Of a stretch of DNA of 64,000 nucleotides, positions 1-11,396 are shown piece by piece. The first letter of the stretch is position 1; every line of letters starts with the position of its first letter. The DNA lies in contig CP141126.1 of the NCBI GenBank assembly GCA_035236585.1, forward strand, positions 7,701,001 to 7,765,000, read 5' to 3'. The position numbers and the translations under genes were made by a program. Below the pieces are notes generated by a model that did no database searches, was not told the DNA's origin, and saw only the letters and a list, made by a program, of their open reading frames with translations. Source of the stretch: Warburgia ugandensis (taxonomy: Eukaryota > Streptophyta > Magnoliopsida > Canellales > Canellaceae).

Positions 1-97
1 ATGTTTTCGCTGTTTATATTTTAAAAGAGTTTCAAAATTGGGGCCCTACCTTTGAAAATATTTATGAAAATGTGTTTTAAAAACCCGGGTCGTCACA
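1..97 (+). mobile_element. 3' end of a long LTR, cut by window edge
   Basis: The segment ends in AAACCCGGGTCGTCACA. This closely matches the last bases of the solo LTR that ends at 26503 (AAACCCGGGTCATCACA). It is therefore read as the tail of another plus-oriented LTR of that family, with the rest lying left of the window. The bases after it (GGTGA) cannot be tested as a target duplication, because the left end is missing. Confidence 0.6.
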
Positions 98-2290
98 GGT
101 GATGACAATCATTAACAAGCATGTTTCTATTTTTAAATTTTATACATTTATGGCATCAGATTACTATTATACCATAATTTCATGTTGATGTATTGAGCTT
201 ATTTGCTAGTGATGTATATTTACATGATTTCATGGATTAGTATTTTATCCACAAATGCATGATTCGATCATGATTTGGTTATATTTTATAAGCGATATTG
301 ATATTACTTGATTTTAATACCATTTTATGACATATGAAGTCATTACATAGTGGGTATACTTACTATGACATCTCGAGGCATATAGATACCCTATTTTTAT
401 CGCTTATTTATTCATAGATTTGATGGTGGAGACTTAGTGCATGGCCTTTGAGAGATAAACCTCGAGATGAGGGGCAGTGCCTTGGGATGGTCAACCACGA
501 GTGCTCCTGGTCTTCATTATTTCACCAAAGAATTTTGTATCTATGTTATCAATATGAGATACATGATTTCTGTATTTTCGCGGATTTATGATAGGTATTT
601 CTGCCTGGTAAATGCTATGCTAGGAGAGTTATAGGGTTGATCACCTGCCCTCTGACTTATGATAATTATGATTAGACACCTACCCATAGAAGGGCAAATA
701 CTATAAAGGATGGTATCATGGGTAGTACACGCTACGAATTTAATTCTCACCCATGCGGGATGGACATTTAGTCTTATATTATGGTGTCAACGTGGAGCAG
801 CAGCTGGTAGGCTCAGGAGTTGGTTACCACTACAGTATAACGGTCCATACACTTCTTAATGAATAGTTTTATCATACAACGCAGATAGCACACCAAGATG
901 GATATTTTCTATGTACTCATGACGTGAGGACATGTCCTAAGGGGTGATTGTGCTACAAGCAGCCCCAAAAGGAACAAGGGTGGGGGAATGATATTACTCA
1001 TGACCAGACATACGAGTGTGTATGTTATACTTGTAGGACCCTCATGTTAGGTTGCCTCACATTGATGACGTTCATATTCATTAAGATTATGAGTGTGTGG
1101 TACCCTTGTGGACTCTCATGTTAGGGAGCCCTGCATTGGTGATATTTATTCATTTAAATATTCCTTGTGTATAGAAGCTTTGCATTGATGTGATTATGAC
1201 ACTTTTGGGACTTGCGTGTGAGGGTGTCCTTGATGATGATATACACCTTTATTCTCTGAGCTTTTGACTCTTTGTAGTGATATGATTTTGACATATTTAT
1301 GAGCCTTAGAAGCTCAGTTGATTTGATATATTTTCATACATGTGGTTGATATGAGTTACATTAATTTGGCGTCATCAGTTGACGAGTTTTTGAAGCTTTG
1401 TTATTCTGAATGTTGGGAACACGCATGTGGTTTGGATTCATTGTTTTATTTTCAGTTATTGCCAGTTTTAATGCCTTGGATATTGCTACTTATCTAGCTG
1501 ATTTTCATGCTAACCATGTCGTACTATATTATCATTTATTCTCATAATTGAGATCATGCTAGAACTGTTTTTATGAGAACGATGTTTTATCACATGACCC
1601 GAGAATTGATGTATGTTCCTTTTATACAGTGTTAAATGTTATTTTAATTATTATTGTCATAACCTACACAAGTATAGCTTGCTGATGCATTACGATGTTT
1701 TTGCAATGCCTTAGATATAGAGAGAGGCAATGGGTTTGACATGCTAATAGAGCAGTGAGGGCGTTGGCAGTCTTCAGCTAAGCAAAGAGGAGTTTTCGTA
1801 AATGGAAATGGTTTATTTAGAACCCTACCTCAGTATTATTTATGAATTGTGTATTTGTATAGTTTACATTTGTGACTTAAATATATGGATGCATTTATGT
1901 TGGATGTGATGGCTATGCATGGACAGACCCTGGGCAATGTTGCATATGGTTTTACTGAGATCTATAATTGATTTGGATAGATGGGTATGGAGACCGAGTC
2001 TCTTAGATTGTGCATTTATATTTATTATATCTATCAGGTATTTTATATCGTGTGTAATATGCAATGGTCCAAAACATATAGTAGACTCTGTAGAATTTTT
2101 GGTAGAATCGAGAATATCATTTTACCGTTAAATTTGTGATTTTGAGGTTTTATGACTCCCAGGGTTTTGAAATAAATGCTTTTGTTGCAACTTTTGTTTT
2201 CAGTTAATTTTAAAATCAAAGTTTTTAAAACAGGGATCCTAACTTTTTAAAAATTGGTATTACAATATTGTGTAAAACCTGGGATGTTAC
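98..2290 (+). mobile_element. Long LTR fragment, plus orientation
   Basis: This stretch has no long open frame. It shares ordered blocks with the LTR-like segments at 16570-18890 (inverted) and 21290-27440 (direct). The shared blocks include a CCTACACAAG box near 1665, a block near 1890-1920 that reads inverted at 16970-17000, and a terminal block at 2150-2290. It ends in a CTGGGATGTTACA sequence, the expected ..CA end of an LTR, and mirrors the TGACACCCCGGG start at 16570. The left end is missing or hidden by the LTR tail at 1-97. No gag or pol reading is visible. Confidence 0.6.
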
Positions 2291-2292
2291 AG

Positions 2293-3495
2293 AGATTTAC
2301 ATAGTTACACAATTATTAGGGTATGAAACTTATGAGCCATGCCATAAAACCTTTTAAAAGAGTGATTGAGAAGAGGCTATGATATGAGATGAGTGTATCA
2401 AAGAACTAGTTTGACTTCATGGCTAGGATGTCTACCATGGAAGATGAGAAAGGACCTTCACATGGTCTTTATTGACTTAGAAGAAGCTTATCATGGAGTT
2501 CCTAGAGAGTTTATATTGTAGGTATTAAGCGAGAAAGGGTTTCATGAGGGTATATACACATAATTAAGGATATGTATAAAGAAGTAATAACAAAAGTTAA
2601 AACCACTACCGAGGAGACTGGCAACATACCTTTTCACATTGGTTATGCATGAGTTAACAAAACATTTACAAGAAGAGATTCTAAGGCACAAGTTATTTGC
2701 AGATGATATAGTTTTTACTAATAAAATAAGGAAAGGAGTAAATACAAAGCTAGAGTTGTGGAGAGATGCATTAAAATATAAAGGATTTAAAATTAGTCGA
2801 ATTAAAACATAGTATATGGAATGCAATTTTAGTAAGGAGAGAGTGAGAATAAAGCACCAATAAAGATTGATAATCAAGAGATCCATCTAAAAGAACACTT
2901 TTGATACTTGGGATTGATAATTCATGACAGTGGAGAGATTGAGAGGGAGGTTACTCAGAGAATTTAAGTAGGTTGAAGCAAATAGAGATGAGCCTTTGGA
3001 GTTTTGTATGATTGGCGGGTGCTACTAAAATTGAAAGAACAATTATATAAGATAACTGTAAGGCCGACCACGCTCTATGGATCAGAGTGTTGGGCATTTA
3101 AGGAATAACATATACATTGAATGAGCATCACAGAAATGTAGATGTTGAGATGGATGAGTGGCGAGACAAGAAGGGATAAAACTAAAAATAAAAATATTAG
3201 AGGAAACTTAGAAGCAATACCAATAGATAACAAGATGAGGGAGATTAGACTTAGATGGTTTGGACATGCCTAACAGAGACCGAGAACGGCACTGGTTAGA
3301 AATAGTGAGAATATCTAAGTTGAAGATTATAAAAGGGCAACAAAAGGCCCAAAAGAACATGGATAGAAGTGACAAGAAAATATTTAACAACTTGGAGACT
3401 AAATAAAGTTATGACACTTAATAGAGGGGAATGGAGAAATAAGATTCATGTGAACGACTACTAATCGGGATAATATCTTGATGATGATGACAGCC
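2293..3495 (+). pseudogene. LINE reverse transcriptase relic
   Basis: Read across frames, this matches the second half of a plant LINE ORF2. It begins at the block before the conserved N-terminal reverse transcriptase motifs and continues with the FIDLEKAYDRVP-like block near 2465-2505. The FADD active-site box near 2697-2710 is intact. The C-terminal block with 'RWFGH' follows near 3255-3270. Stops and frame changes run throughout, so it is dead. It starts directly after an LTR end and finishes in a TTGATGATGATGA tail rather than poly(A), as in RTE-like plant LINEs. The RTE assignment is from general knowledge and was not tested. Confidence 0.75.
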
Positions 3496-3814
3496 ATGAT
3501 TTCTCATCTTTCATTGTGCACGTGCATTTTTCTCATTACATCGTTAATACATTTCCCCTTATAAAAAATGCTCTTTTAACCATAATAACAAATAAAAGGA
3601 TTAAGCTAAAGCTAAAAATTTGTTCCAGCTAATTATTTTTTTTTCTTTGTTCCGTAGGTGATTAAATAAATATACCTATTTGATTTGGGTAATTGAATGC
3701 AATCAAGCACATGCATTGTAACCATGGCCAAGGTTGAGACTTTTTTAGAGCTATAGGATTTAACATTTAGCATAATGGGCTCATATTGCCTGATTGGCAA
3801 GGCTTATGTAAATG

Positions 3815-3952
3815 GGCAGCCCGGTGTATGAAGCTCCATCTAGGAATATGAAGTTATACTTTGCACTTTTGTAAGAGGTAGTTTCACGCCTTAAACTTGT
3901 AATCTCAAGGTCACACGACGATAACTCTATTATTGCGCCAAGGTTGCCCTTC
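3815..3952 (-). mobile_element. Au-like SINE with target duplication
   Basis: This is an inverted copy of the tRNA-derived SINE seen best at 46767-46940. On the plus strand it runs from GGCAGCCCGGTGTATGAAGC to GCGCCAAGGTTGCCCTTC. An imperfect direct repeat flanks it (ATTGGCAAGGCTTATGTAAATG at 3793 and ATTGGCGAGGCTTGTATAATG at 3953, shown here as the two diverged copies). The middle portion near the promoter boxes has drifted. Confidence 0.7.
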
Positions 3953-4678
3953 ATTGGCGAGGCTTGTATAATGCAGTTAAATGCAATTGCTGTAAATTGT
4001 TCTTTACTAATTATATAGAAAAAATCTAACAAAATTGCATAAAGGGATCATATAAACGGTGTCAATCAGGCCCTTAGTATTAAGGATCTAGATCGCCAAT
4101 TGACCCACACAGAGCTTCTTAAACATTTTTTACCTCGTCCAGCACAGTACATGTCACAATGGCAGTCCTACTAATTGAGATTATTGATCTGCTAATTCAC
4201 CAACAAACTATAGATTCTTTTTCCTTTTTTAGTTGAAGAAAAAAAAAAGAATTGTAAAGCCAAATCATTCACTCACACTGACTCTAAATCTAGACGACGC
4301 TCTACCAAGCATATTTCAACAAAGATGCCCAGCGGTGCCATAAAATCGAGTCATATGCTAGAAAAAATCTGATGGACTTAATAAAAAACGGTAAAAAAAG
4401 GGTAAATTTAATATCTACACTTTTCAATAAAGTTATTTATTTATTCTGCTTTTCATTATGCTGACCTATTTTCGGAACAAAAGCTGTTTCTGTATCCGTG
4501 TAATTCAGTGCAAATGAGGTCCCGATGAGGATACTCTCAGATTCAACATCTACAGTTGGTCCAGGCTGTTAGTGTGTCAGCATAGCTGACGTCTTTGACC
4601 AGCCATTGATTTATTCGTGGGGCAAAAAGCTGGTTGGATTTAACTCTGCATGGAATGTGAAAAAGCTGCTAGTTCGAT

Positions 4679-4835
4679 GGGTAAGGTAAAAGTTGTCATC
4701 ACGTGATCTTAATATTACAGACTTAAGGTGTGAAAATAATTTCTTACAAAAATATCAAATAAAATTATATATTATAAATTCTCATGTTCCTCTTTTCACT
4801 GGACCCCGCATAGGTGGGATCATTGTGCAATTGAG
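4679..4835 (+). mobile_element. Decayed Au-like SINE
   Basis: This plus-oriented degraded SINE copy keeps the AAAGTTGTC head and the CTTAAGGTGTGAAAA block that follows box B. It also keeps the CTGGACCCCGCATAGGTGGG tail block. The central part has become AT-rich. Confidence 0.55.
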
Positions 4836-4856
4836 CTGTCCATTTTTAGATATAAA

Positions 4857-5025
4857 GGGACCCTTATCGCAACGATAAAGTTGTCATGATTCAAGGTCAC
4901 AGATTCAATGTGTAAAAATAATTTCTTACAAAAATACAAGATAAAACAACTTATTATAAACTCTTGTAGTCTGCCTCTTTCTTGAATCTTGCATGCAAAG
5001 AAGCTTTGGGATTGCCTTTTTAGAT
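4857..5025 (+). mobile_element. Decayed Au-like SINE, second in a row
   Basis: This second plus-oriented SINE lies about 20 bp after the previous one. It shares with it the near-identical AATTTCTTACAAAAATA block. That shared private sequence suggests either a local duplication of one copy or two copies of the same subfamily. Confidence 0.55.
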
Positions 5026-6440
5026 TGCAAATGTCATGTGCAGAGGAGAAGGCAATATGCTCCTTGTGAGCTCCTCACATAATGGCATGAATGCCTATTA
5101 ACTCCGCGTGAATTCAAAATTTTCAAGAGTCCAACCATTCACAATCTCTTCTTGACTTAGATGAAAACCATTCTTAATCTTTGGTTCAAAATTCTCATCC
5201 ACATCCACTGAATGATTAACAATGTTTTCACTAGTGTGTCTAGATGGACGATCAAACTTTTTTAACATCCATTTTACAACTAAAAGAATCGGCTTGCTAG
5301 AATTATCCAACGAATGCGAATTTCGGATTACGACCCTCTAAATCAAGAGCAAGATTGTAAACTATTTGAATCTTCCAAAATCTAAATATACCTAGAGTCA
5401 ATTGGCATTTATATTATTTAGTGAGGGACTCCTAAAGAAAGCAAGGGGAGCATATATCACTATCCTTTTTATAGCAAATTGCAGAAGTTTGGTATGGCTC
5501 ATACAAGGGGAGCAAAGGGGAACACGAAGAAGGAAATGAAAATGGTTACCCAGAAAACCAACTTAGTAGGAAACCTGCAAGGTTCTGGTCTCATCCCTAC
5601 GATGTGGACAGCAAGAATCTAAGCCTTACATTTTTCATCAAAACCTCTTAACAACCGATCTGATCATACTAATATGACATATAAAAAGGCAGCTCTAGTG
5701 CACAAAGCTTTTGCATATGTAGGGTCCGAACTATAAGGATCAATAGTACTCAATTTTACCTTGCATTTCAGAAATGAATAATCCATAAATGAGTTTTTTA
5801 TTACTAAGTAAATGAATAAGTTCAGTTAATTGAATGCCCTGCCTAACCTTTTTATTTTTTTATTTTTATGGACAGGCGGATTATTTATGGTGAATCCAAT
5901 TCCTTATCCATGAGCCCAGAAAGAATTACAAAGAGTCAAGACCGAAGGAGCTGCTCATATGGTTTTGGTGCGTTACTTACAAGTATTTAGAATTAATACC
6001 AAAACCACTTGTGGGGGCCAACAACAAGATCCTAACTATCATAATTATTGTGAAAATAGAAAAGTCAAGATTTTGGAAACAACGATAATAAATCTTGACC
6101 GATCAGAATGCAAAGATCATGTCATGGAGAAGATCATTAAAATGTTGCCTACATAGGATATGGCCCAGAAGAAGATGCCTCGTATCAACAACCATCAGGC
6201 CGTACACGTTTTGCATTACAAGATATCCAAAGCCCGAGTAACAGGTGAGCAGGTTAGATCATCGAATGGTGGGCTCCTTGCCCAGTGAGCTACTGCACTA
6301 GGTTTCGTGGATCTAAGGGCTTAAGATCATCTGATTAAGGTAAGATCAGTGGCTATGGTGGTGCCACCTGGTTTTACCTATTCCTTGCAGGCCCATCGAT
6401 CGGCCTGAAGTGCTTCTGGCCCAACTGTTTGGTTTGTGGG
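5026..6440. other. Intergenic stretch with no recognised gene
   Basis: Short open frames occur at 5098-5310 (-), 70 codons, and 5959-6156 (+), 65 codons. Neither shows a family motif I recognise, a splice context or a start context that would support a gene. The minus frame reads like ordinary soluble protein sequence and could be a captured or transposon-derived exon fragment. This remains open. Confidence 0.4.
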
Positions 6441-7093
6441 TCAAAGCCCACATGTAGATGGAATGCGGTAGTTAAATGGAGCTACGGTCCAGCTCTGGTT
6501 CGTGCTCTTCTTGCTTCGGGAACCCAAATTTCTCTTCTCCTCGCGTAGGAGAAGAACCACACAAAGTGGACAAGGAAGAAGAGTGAGAGAGAGATAGAGA
6601 TAGAGGGGATAAAATACCTCCGAAAACGATTGAAATCTACCCCGGAATACCATTTAGGTTATTTTCCGACGTTCGTAAGATTCGCAGTAACTTCCCCAGA
6701 ATAAAAAACACAAAAATCTTGCAAGAGGATTCCGGTTAAAGTAGTTTTTTATGGGAAAAACGTATACGAGTACGGGTAACTGAGCTGGGATTTGCAGTTT
6801 CGTGACGGAAAGCTGAAAGAAGAAAGAGAGAATATCCATTTACTATTTCTGCAAATGCTCAGCTGGGTTCTGGAAGAATAGTTTGATCTGTGTATCTCTT
6901 GGGTTTCCATCTGAGTACGAACGTCAGAAGATTCAACGAAAAGTAGCCGTAGAAAAAGGTAATTGACAGCTGAGTTTGGAAAAGGAAGAGCAGAATCTCT
7001 GCCATTTTCCAGAAGAAATATTCATCTGGGTCCCTTCAATATTCTAGTTTCTCATCTGCACTCTTCTTCGAACACCAAAAGGCTCAAGATTCA

Positions 7094-8197
7094 ATGGCGA
7101 ATGACTCCTCAATGGATGTAGAATATGGAGAAAGAGAAAACCCCGAACGGGTTTTTGCATATGAGCTGCTTCCGAATCACATATGGGAAAATATCCTCTC
7201 ATGGCTGCCAATATCAAGCTTGGTTAGAATGAAAGCCGTTTGCAAAACGTGGAATTCCATCATTCAATCTGGGCCATTTCTAACAGCTTATAGAAACGTA
7301 AGCCACCGAGATATTTATTTCCTACTTTATGCTGATTACACCCATAGAAGTGTAGCTGCAGCTTATGATCCAATTGAAGATAAATGGCTTTTGATTTCTC
7401 TGTCACATATCTCATCTTCATGCCCTAGCACTTGTTGTAAACTTCGCAGAGCCCTAGTTTCTGATGGTGGTCTCGTTTTGGCTGAAGACCGGAAAGGTTC
7501 GATTGTGGTGTCGAATCTCTTTACTAAAACTTACCGAATTATACCCCCTATGATGCCTTTGGTGTGGCCTTATGCCATTGCCATGATCGAGGGGAATAAT
7601 TCTTATAAAATTGTTGCTGTGAGTACTGCAGATAGAGTTTATTCGCAGGTTTATGATTCAGAAACCAATTGTTGGGAAGCAAAAGGTGAGTTTGATGGGC
7701 GATTTGCGATGTTGGGGAATGCCGCCCACTTGGACGGGTTTTTGTATTGTTTGAGTCACGGACCAGATAGTCTGTTGGCATTTGATCTAAATCATGGAAC
7801 TTGGAGCATTGTAGAAGTTGCGATGCCTGCAATTGTTTCATCTCATATATTGGTTCATAATGGATCATTGGTTTTGGTTGGAGGTGTTGAAGAGGTTGGT
7901 GTTATGAGGAGAATTGGTATTTGGACACTTGACAAATTTGAGAAGAAATGGAGTTTGATATGCTTCATGCCTGATCATTTGTTCTGTAAGTTTAGTCATG
8001 GTAACCTTAACCATTTCATCACTGTCGATCGCGGAGGCAAGTTGTGCTTCTGCAAGAGCACGTCGTCTCTTGTTCTCATGTATGATTTGACCGAGAAAAG
8101 GTGGTGGTGGCTGCCCCCTTGTCCACTTGGAAGTTCATTGAATAAGAACTCTTGGTTTGGTCATGCAGTTGAACCTAGGATCGATGTGCATTTGTGA
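7094..8197 (+). CDS. F-box/kelch-type protein, SCF substrate adaptor
   Basis: This is a single-exon gene of 367 residues. The N-terminal F-box is at about residues 25-65 (LLPNHIWENILSWLP, then VCKTWNSII). The F-box docks to SKP1 and so places the protein in an SCF ubiquitin ligase. Residues 85-350 carry repeated kelch-like blades: AAYDPIEDKW near 90-99, SQVYDSETNCWEAKGEF, LLAFDLNHGTWS, IGIWTLDKFEKKWS and VLMYDLTEKRWWW. Such a propeller normally binds the target protein, and the target here is unknown. The ATG at 7094 is the first in frame, just before the F-box, and has a good context (TTCAATGGC). The length fits the F-box/kelch family, including UFO-related and At5g15710-like proteins. The frame has no breaks. 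A transcript leader with a possible 5' UTR intron may lie at 6850-7093, but its boundaries could not be set. Confidence 0.9.
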   Translation: MANDSSMDVEYGERENPERVFAYELLPNHIWENILSWLPISSLVRMKAVCKTWNSIIQSGPFLTAYRNVSHRDIYFLLYADYTHRSVAAAYDPIEDKWLLISLSHISSSCPSTCCKLRRALVSDGGLVLAEDRKGSIVVSNLFTKTYRIIPPMMPLVWPYAIAMIEGNNSYKIVAVSTADRVYSQVYDSETNCWEAKGEFDGRFAMLGNAAHLDGFLYCLSHGPDSLLAFDLNHGTWSIVEVAMPAIVSSHILVHNGSLVLVGGVEEVGVMRRIGIWTLDKFEKKWSLICFMPDHLFCKFSHGNLNHFITVDRGGKLCFCKSTSSLVLMYDLTEKRWWWLPPCPLGSSLNKNSWFGHAVEPRIDVHL

Positions 8198-11156
8198 TCA
8201 AATGACATTTTTTCTTCTGTATTGTTCTTGACACAATTATATGTTGAGAGGTGTTGTATATGTTTTACTTTGGATGATACTTGTAAACTATGCAAATCAA
8301 GCTTATAACTTGCTATTGATGTTTCATATTGAGTCATATCTCCTTTTGTATTTTGTGGCTCAGCTACTTTTTTGGTAGGTTTCAACTGTGTGAATTTCCA
8401 GATATAAAAGCTTCTAGAGCTCTGCATGTTTCGGGTTTTCCATTGTCAATCTGTATGTGTTAGCATCAGTTCTAGCCAAGTATGTCTAAGATAGATACTG
8501 AGCTATGATCATTCCAGCTCTTCGTTAAACAAGCTCAATCTTTGCCTACTCATTCTGTGCTATATCTTGATGGTGATGACTGTGAAGATTATGTGATTAT
8601 TTCAGGTTTTTTTTTTGTTCCCATAGCAACCCACAGTGTTTTAGGTATAATAATGAAACCCAGAGCGTAGAAATCCAAGTGTAGTTGTCTTAGTTCTGAG
8701 AGAAGCTGTTTGCGTGCAACTTGGCATCTGAATCTTAATTTTTGATCTATTATTTAAAAGTAAAATCTTGCACTTGGATTGGAGTTGTGGAACCTTTAGT
8801 GTGACTTGTATAAAAGTTCCTGCAGGGATGGCCTTCATGTAGGACAAAAACCTTAAAATCCTTCTCATCTCTGCTCTTTCTCCTTTGAACTTCCTTTGAA
8901 CTTCCCTTGAGTTCCCTTATTGCTTCTTTCTTATATCTGTGTTATCCATTATAATCCATCAAACAGTCTTGCACACAGTGCTACAAAGCCTACAAAGAGA
9001 AAGTACACAATTCTTTTGGCTGGTCTACTGTTGAGTAGTCAAGATTTCGAGGTGCTATGCTCTCTTTTCAGTGCTTTTTTAGTTATTTGCCTGTTTTGCT
9101 GGATTTCTTTCTCGCTGCATTGTATTTGGGTTGGTGAATTGGGAGGTACATTTTCCTAATGCATGTGGGGGCCAATTATGTGTTATTTGGGATATCTTTC
9201 TTCATATCATGGTCTACGGCATGCATGAACAGTGCTCTGTGTGGTTGGTTTGGCTATTTGTTTGATGTTACAAAAATTTTCAAGTAATGTATGGGGTGTT
9301 ATACTCTGATATATTCATAAATGGTGGAAATGGTTAAAGAAATTCATTTTCTGTAGTATCTTAGTTTTCAAGTGTACCTAGTTATGGATGTGATGATTAT
9401 TTAAAGCGATTATATAAATAAGATAACTGGAGATAATCATCTCATGTGGGGCATGCTATGGACCAATTTCTTTGGAGAAGAAAATGGGGTCATTTTATGG
9501 GTCAATTCAATATTGGTTGAACACTGACAGTAAAACAATGATGGAATGGAGATCAACAATCATTTAGTTGTGTCATGGCTCCGAAATCTTAATGAGGCAA
9601 ATATTTGGTCATATGCAATTGACCATATAGGAGATATGGCATCCCCTTACAGGCTTACACTTAGGTGATCAAGGTGAATGATCCAATATTCAAGTGCAGA
9701 TTGGGTCACAAGTTACCTACATGGAAATTATAGTATCACTGATTATGTAGTGAGCTAGAACTCCTATTGTGGGAAAAAGTCTTTTTCCTCTTGCTTCTTA
9801 TGATATTAGTATGTGTACTTTTGATAACAAAATTACACGGACCAGCTGCACCTGTTTCCATTTATTGCTGAGTTGATAGCTGAATTTAAAGTTACAAGAA
9901 TCATACTTCTACAGAGGGAGTGTGTTGAAAATGTGACATCAATTATGTCATCCTTATTAAATGAATAAGACAGATGGTAACAATTCATCTACATTGATAG
10001 ATCTATTTTATTCCTCAAAGTTCTTTAGTGATAATTTTGAATGGTAATGGTGGCAATTGTAGTATTGACCATGATCTAATAGTAATTCATTGCATAACTC
10101 AGGACAGAATCTTCTTATTTGAGAAACTACATGTGAAATGAAGTTTCTTGGGTAGCATTCCTAAGCCCCTTCAAATGATGAAAGAATGCTATGAGAAACA
10201 GACAAACAATGTAGTATTGAAAGATCCCATTCTTCTGAGATTGATGCATTTAGTTGAGTTATGATGCAGGTTCTGGAGAGTTAATATTAACCTTAGTAAA
10301 AGGGCAATAACTCGAACAGTTCTACTTCCAGAGTTGCATTTTCCTTAAGGTATGGTACCTCTGTAAAACATCCAAGAGATGTTTGACAGAACCAAGACAT
10401 TCTACTATACCCTCAATTTCCTTCGTCCACTTACGGTCATTGGAAGAAATTGAACTGTTGCAGATGTTTTTTTTCCCCCTCCTCTTATTGTCATTGGTGG
10501 TGTGAACTTATCTCCTTCCCTTTTACTCCAAATTTTTGTGTCAGTTTTTCACTGTTTTCGGCCGGACCTGAATAATAGGAAAAGGCGTGTTTTTTGCTAG
10601 GTTTGGTAATCTTAGTACTGAAGCTTGTTTTCCTAGGTTTCGGCAAGTTTCCTTGTTGACAAGCCTTCTGCCTCTATGTTCTATATATGTGTGGCCAATT
10701 TTGTCACATGAAATGTAAGATGCAAGTGTTGTTGCAAGCAGTGAAGGCCACTATCAAGTTATGCATCATAACAGTTTTGAGTTTGTTCCATATGAACACC
10801 CAAGTCTGAAATTTTTTCTGTTGAAAAGCATAAAGTTTCAGTGATGAAGCAACCATCCATGTTGCATCTGATCCTGTATTTAGCATAAAGATGTTGATTA
10901 CAGTTATGCATTGGGGAAGTTATTTTAATAGAGATATTATTTATCATATTTGGAGGATATTTCATGATATATGATACAAGTCGTTCAATTAATGTTTGCC
11001 AATGTGTAAAAGGACAACTTATGTGCTCGAGCTTGAGAGAGAGTGTTGGTAGACATATGGGCATTACTCCTTCTCTTGTATGTTCTCCTATTACATACCT
11101 AGTCGTTATATTATGGTTGGCCATAGAATTTGGTTTATAGCGAGTGATATAATTCA
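8198..11156. other. F-box 3' flank and intergenic DNA
   Basis: The first 250 bases are probably the F-box 3' UTR, AT-rich with several TTGTAT/ATGTTT signals. The rest shows no gene. Near 9906-9935 the words GAGGGAGTGTGTTGAAAATG look like the polypurine tract plus LTR start of a Copia element, and weak pol-like words follow to about 10250. No second LTR, primer site or TSD was found, so this is only a possible remnant. Confidence 0.4.
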
Positions 11157-11396
11157 AAGGCTGCAACTTGTGTGATATTAGTCCAAACTGCTGATCCTCT
11201 ATAATTGGAATCGTTGACTGATTACAAAGCATATATTGGAGTTTAGAATCTTTGGATTGGTATTCTCTTATCACTTGAAGGCTGCAACTTGCATGATGTT
11301 CATCCAAACTGCTGGTCCTCTATAATTGGAATTGTCAGTTGATTGCAAAGCATGCACTGGAGATTAGAATCTTTGGATTGGTCTTCTCAGGACTGG
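11157..11396 (+). repeat. Tandem duplication, two 121-bp units
   Basis: Two direct copies lie head to tail (11157-11277 and 11278-11396). Each begins AAGGCTGCAACTTG, includes CCTCTATAATTGGAAT and ends near AGAATCTTTGGATTGGT. The copies differ by scattered substitutions, so the duplication is old. No coding frame crosses it convincingly. Confidence 0.85.

Noticed and set aside
7548-7868. Minus frame of 106 codons within the F-box gene
   Set aside because: Antisense shadow of a well-supported coding exon.
10759-11307. Minus frame of 182 codons
   Set aside because: Long but without a recognisable domain. It runs into the tandem duplication, and its composition looks like chance open sequence. 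No splice or promoter support.
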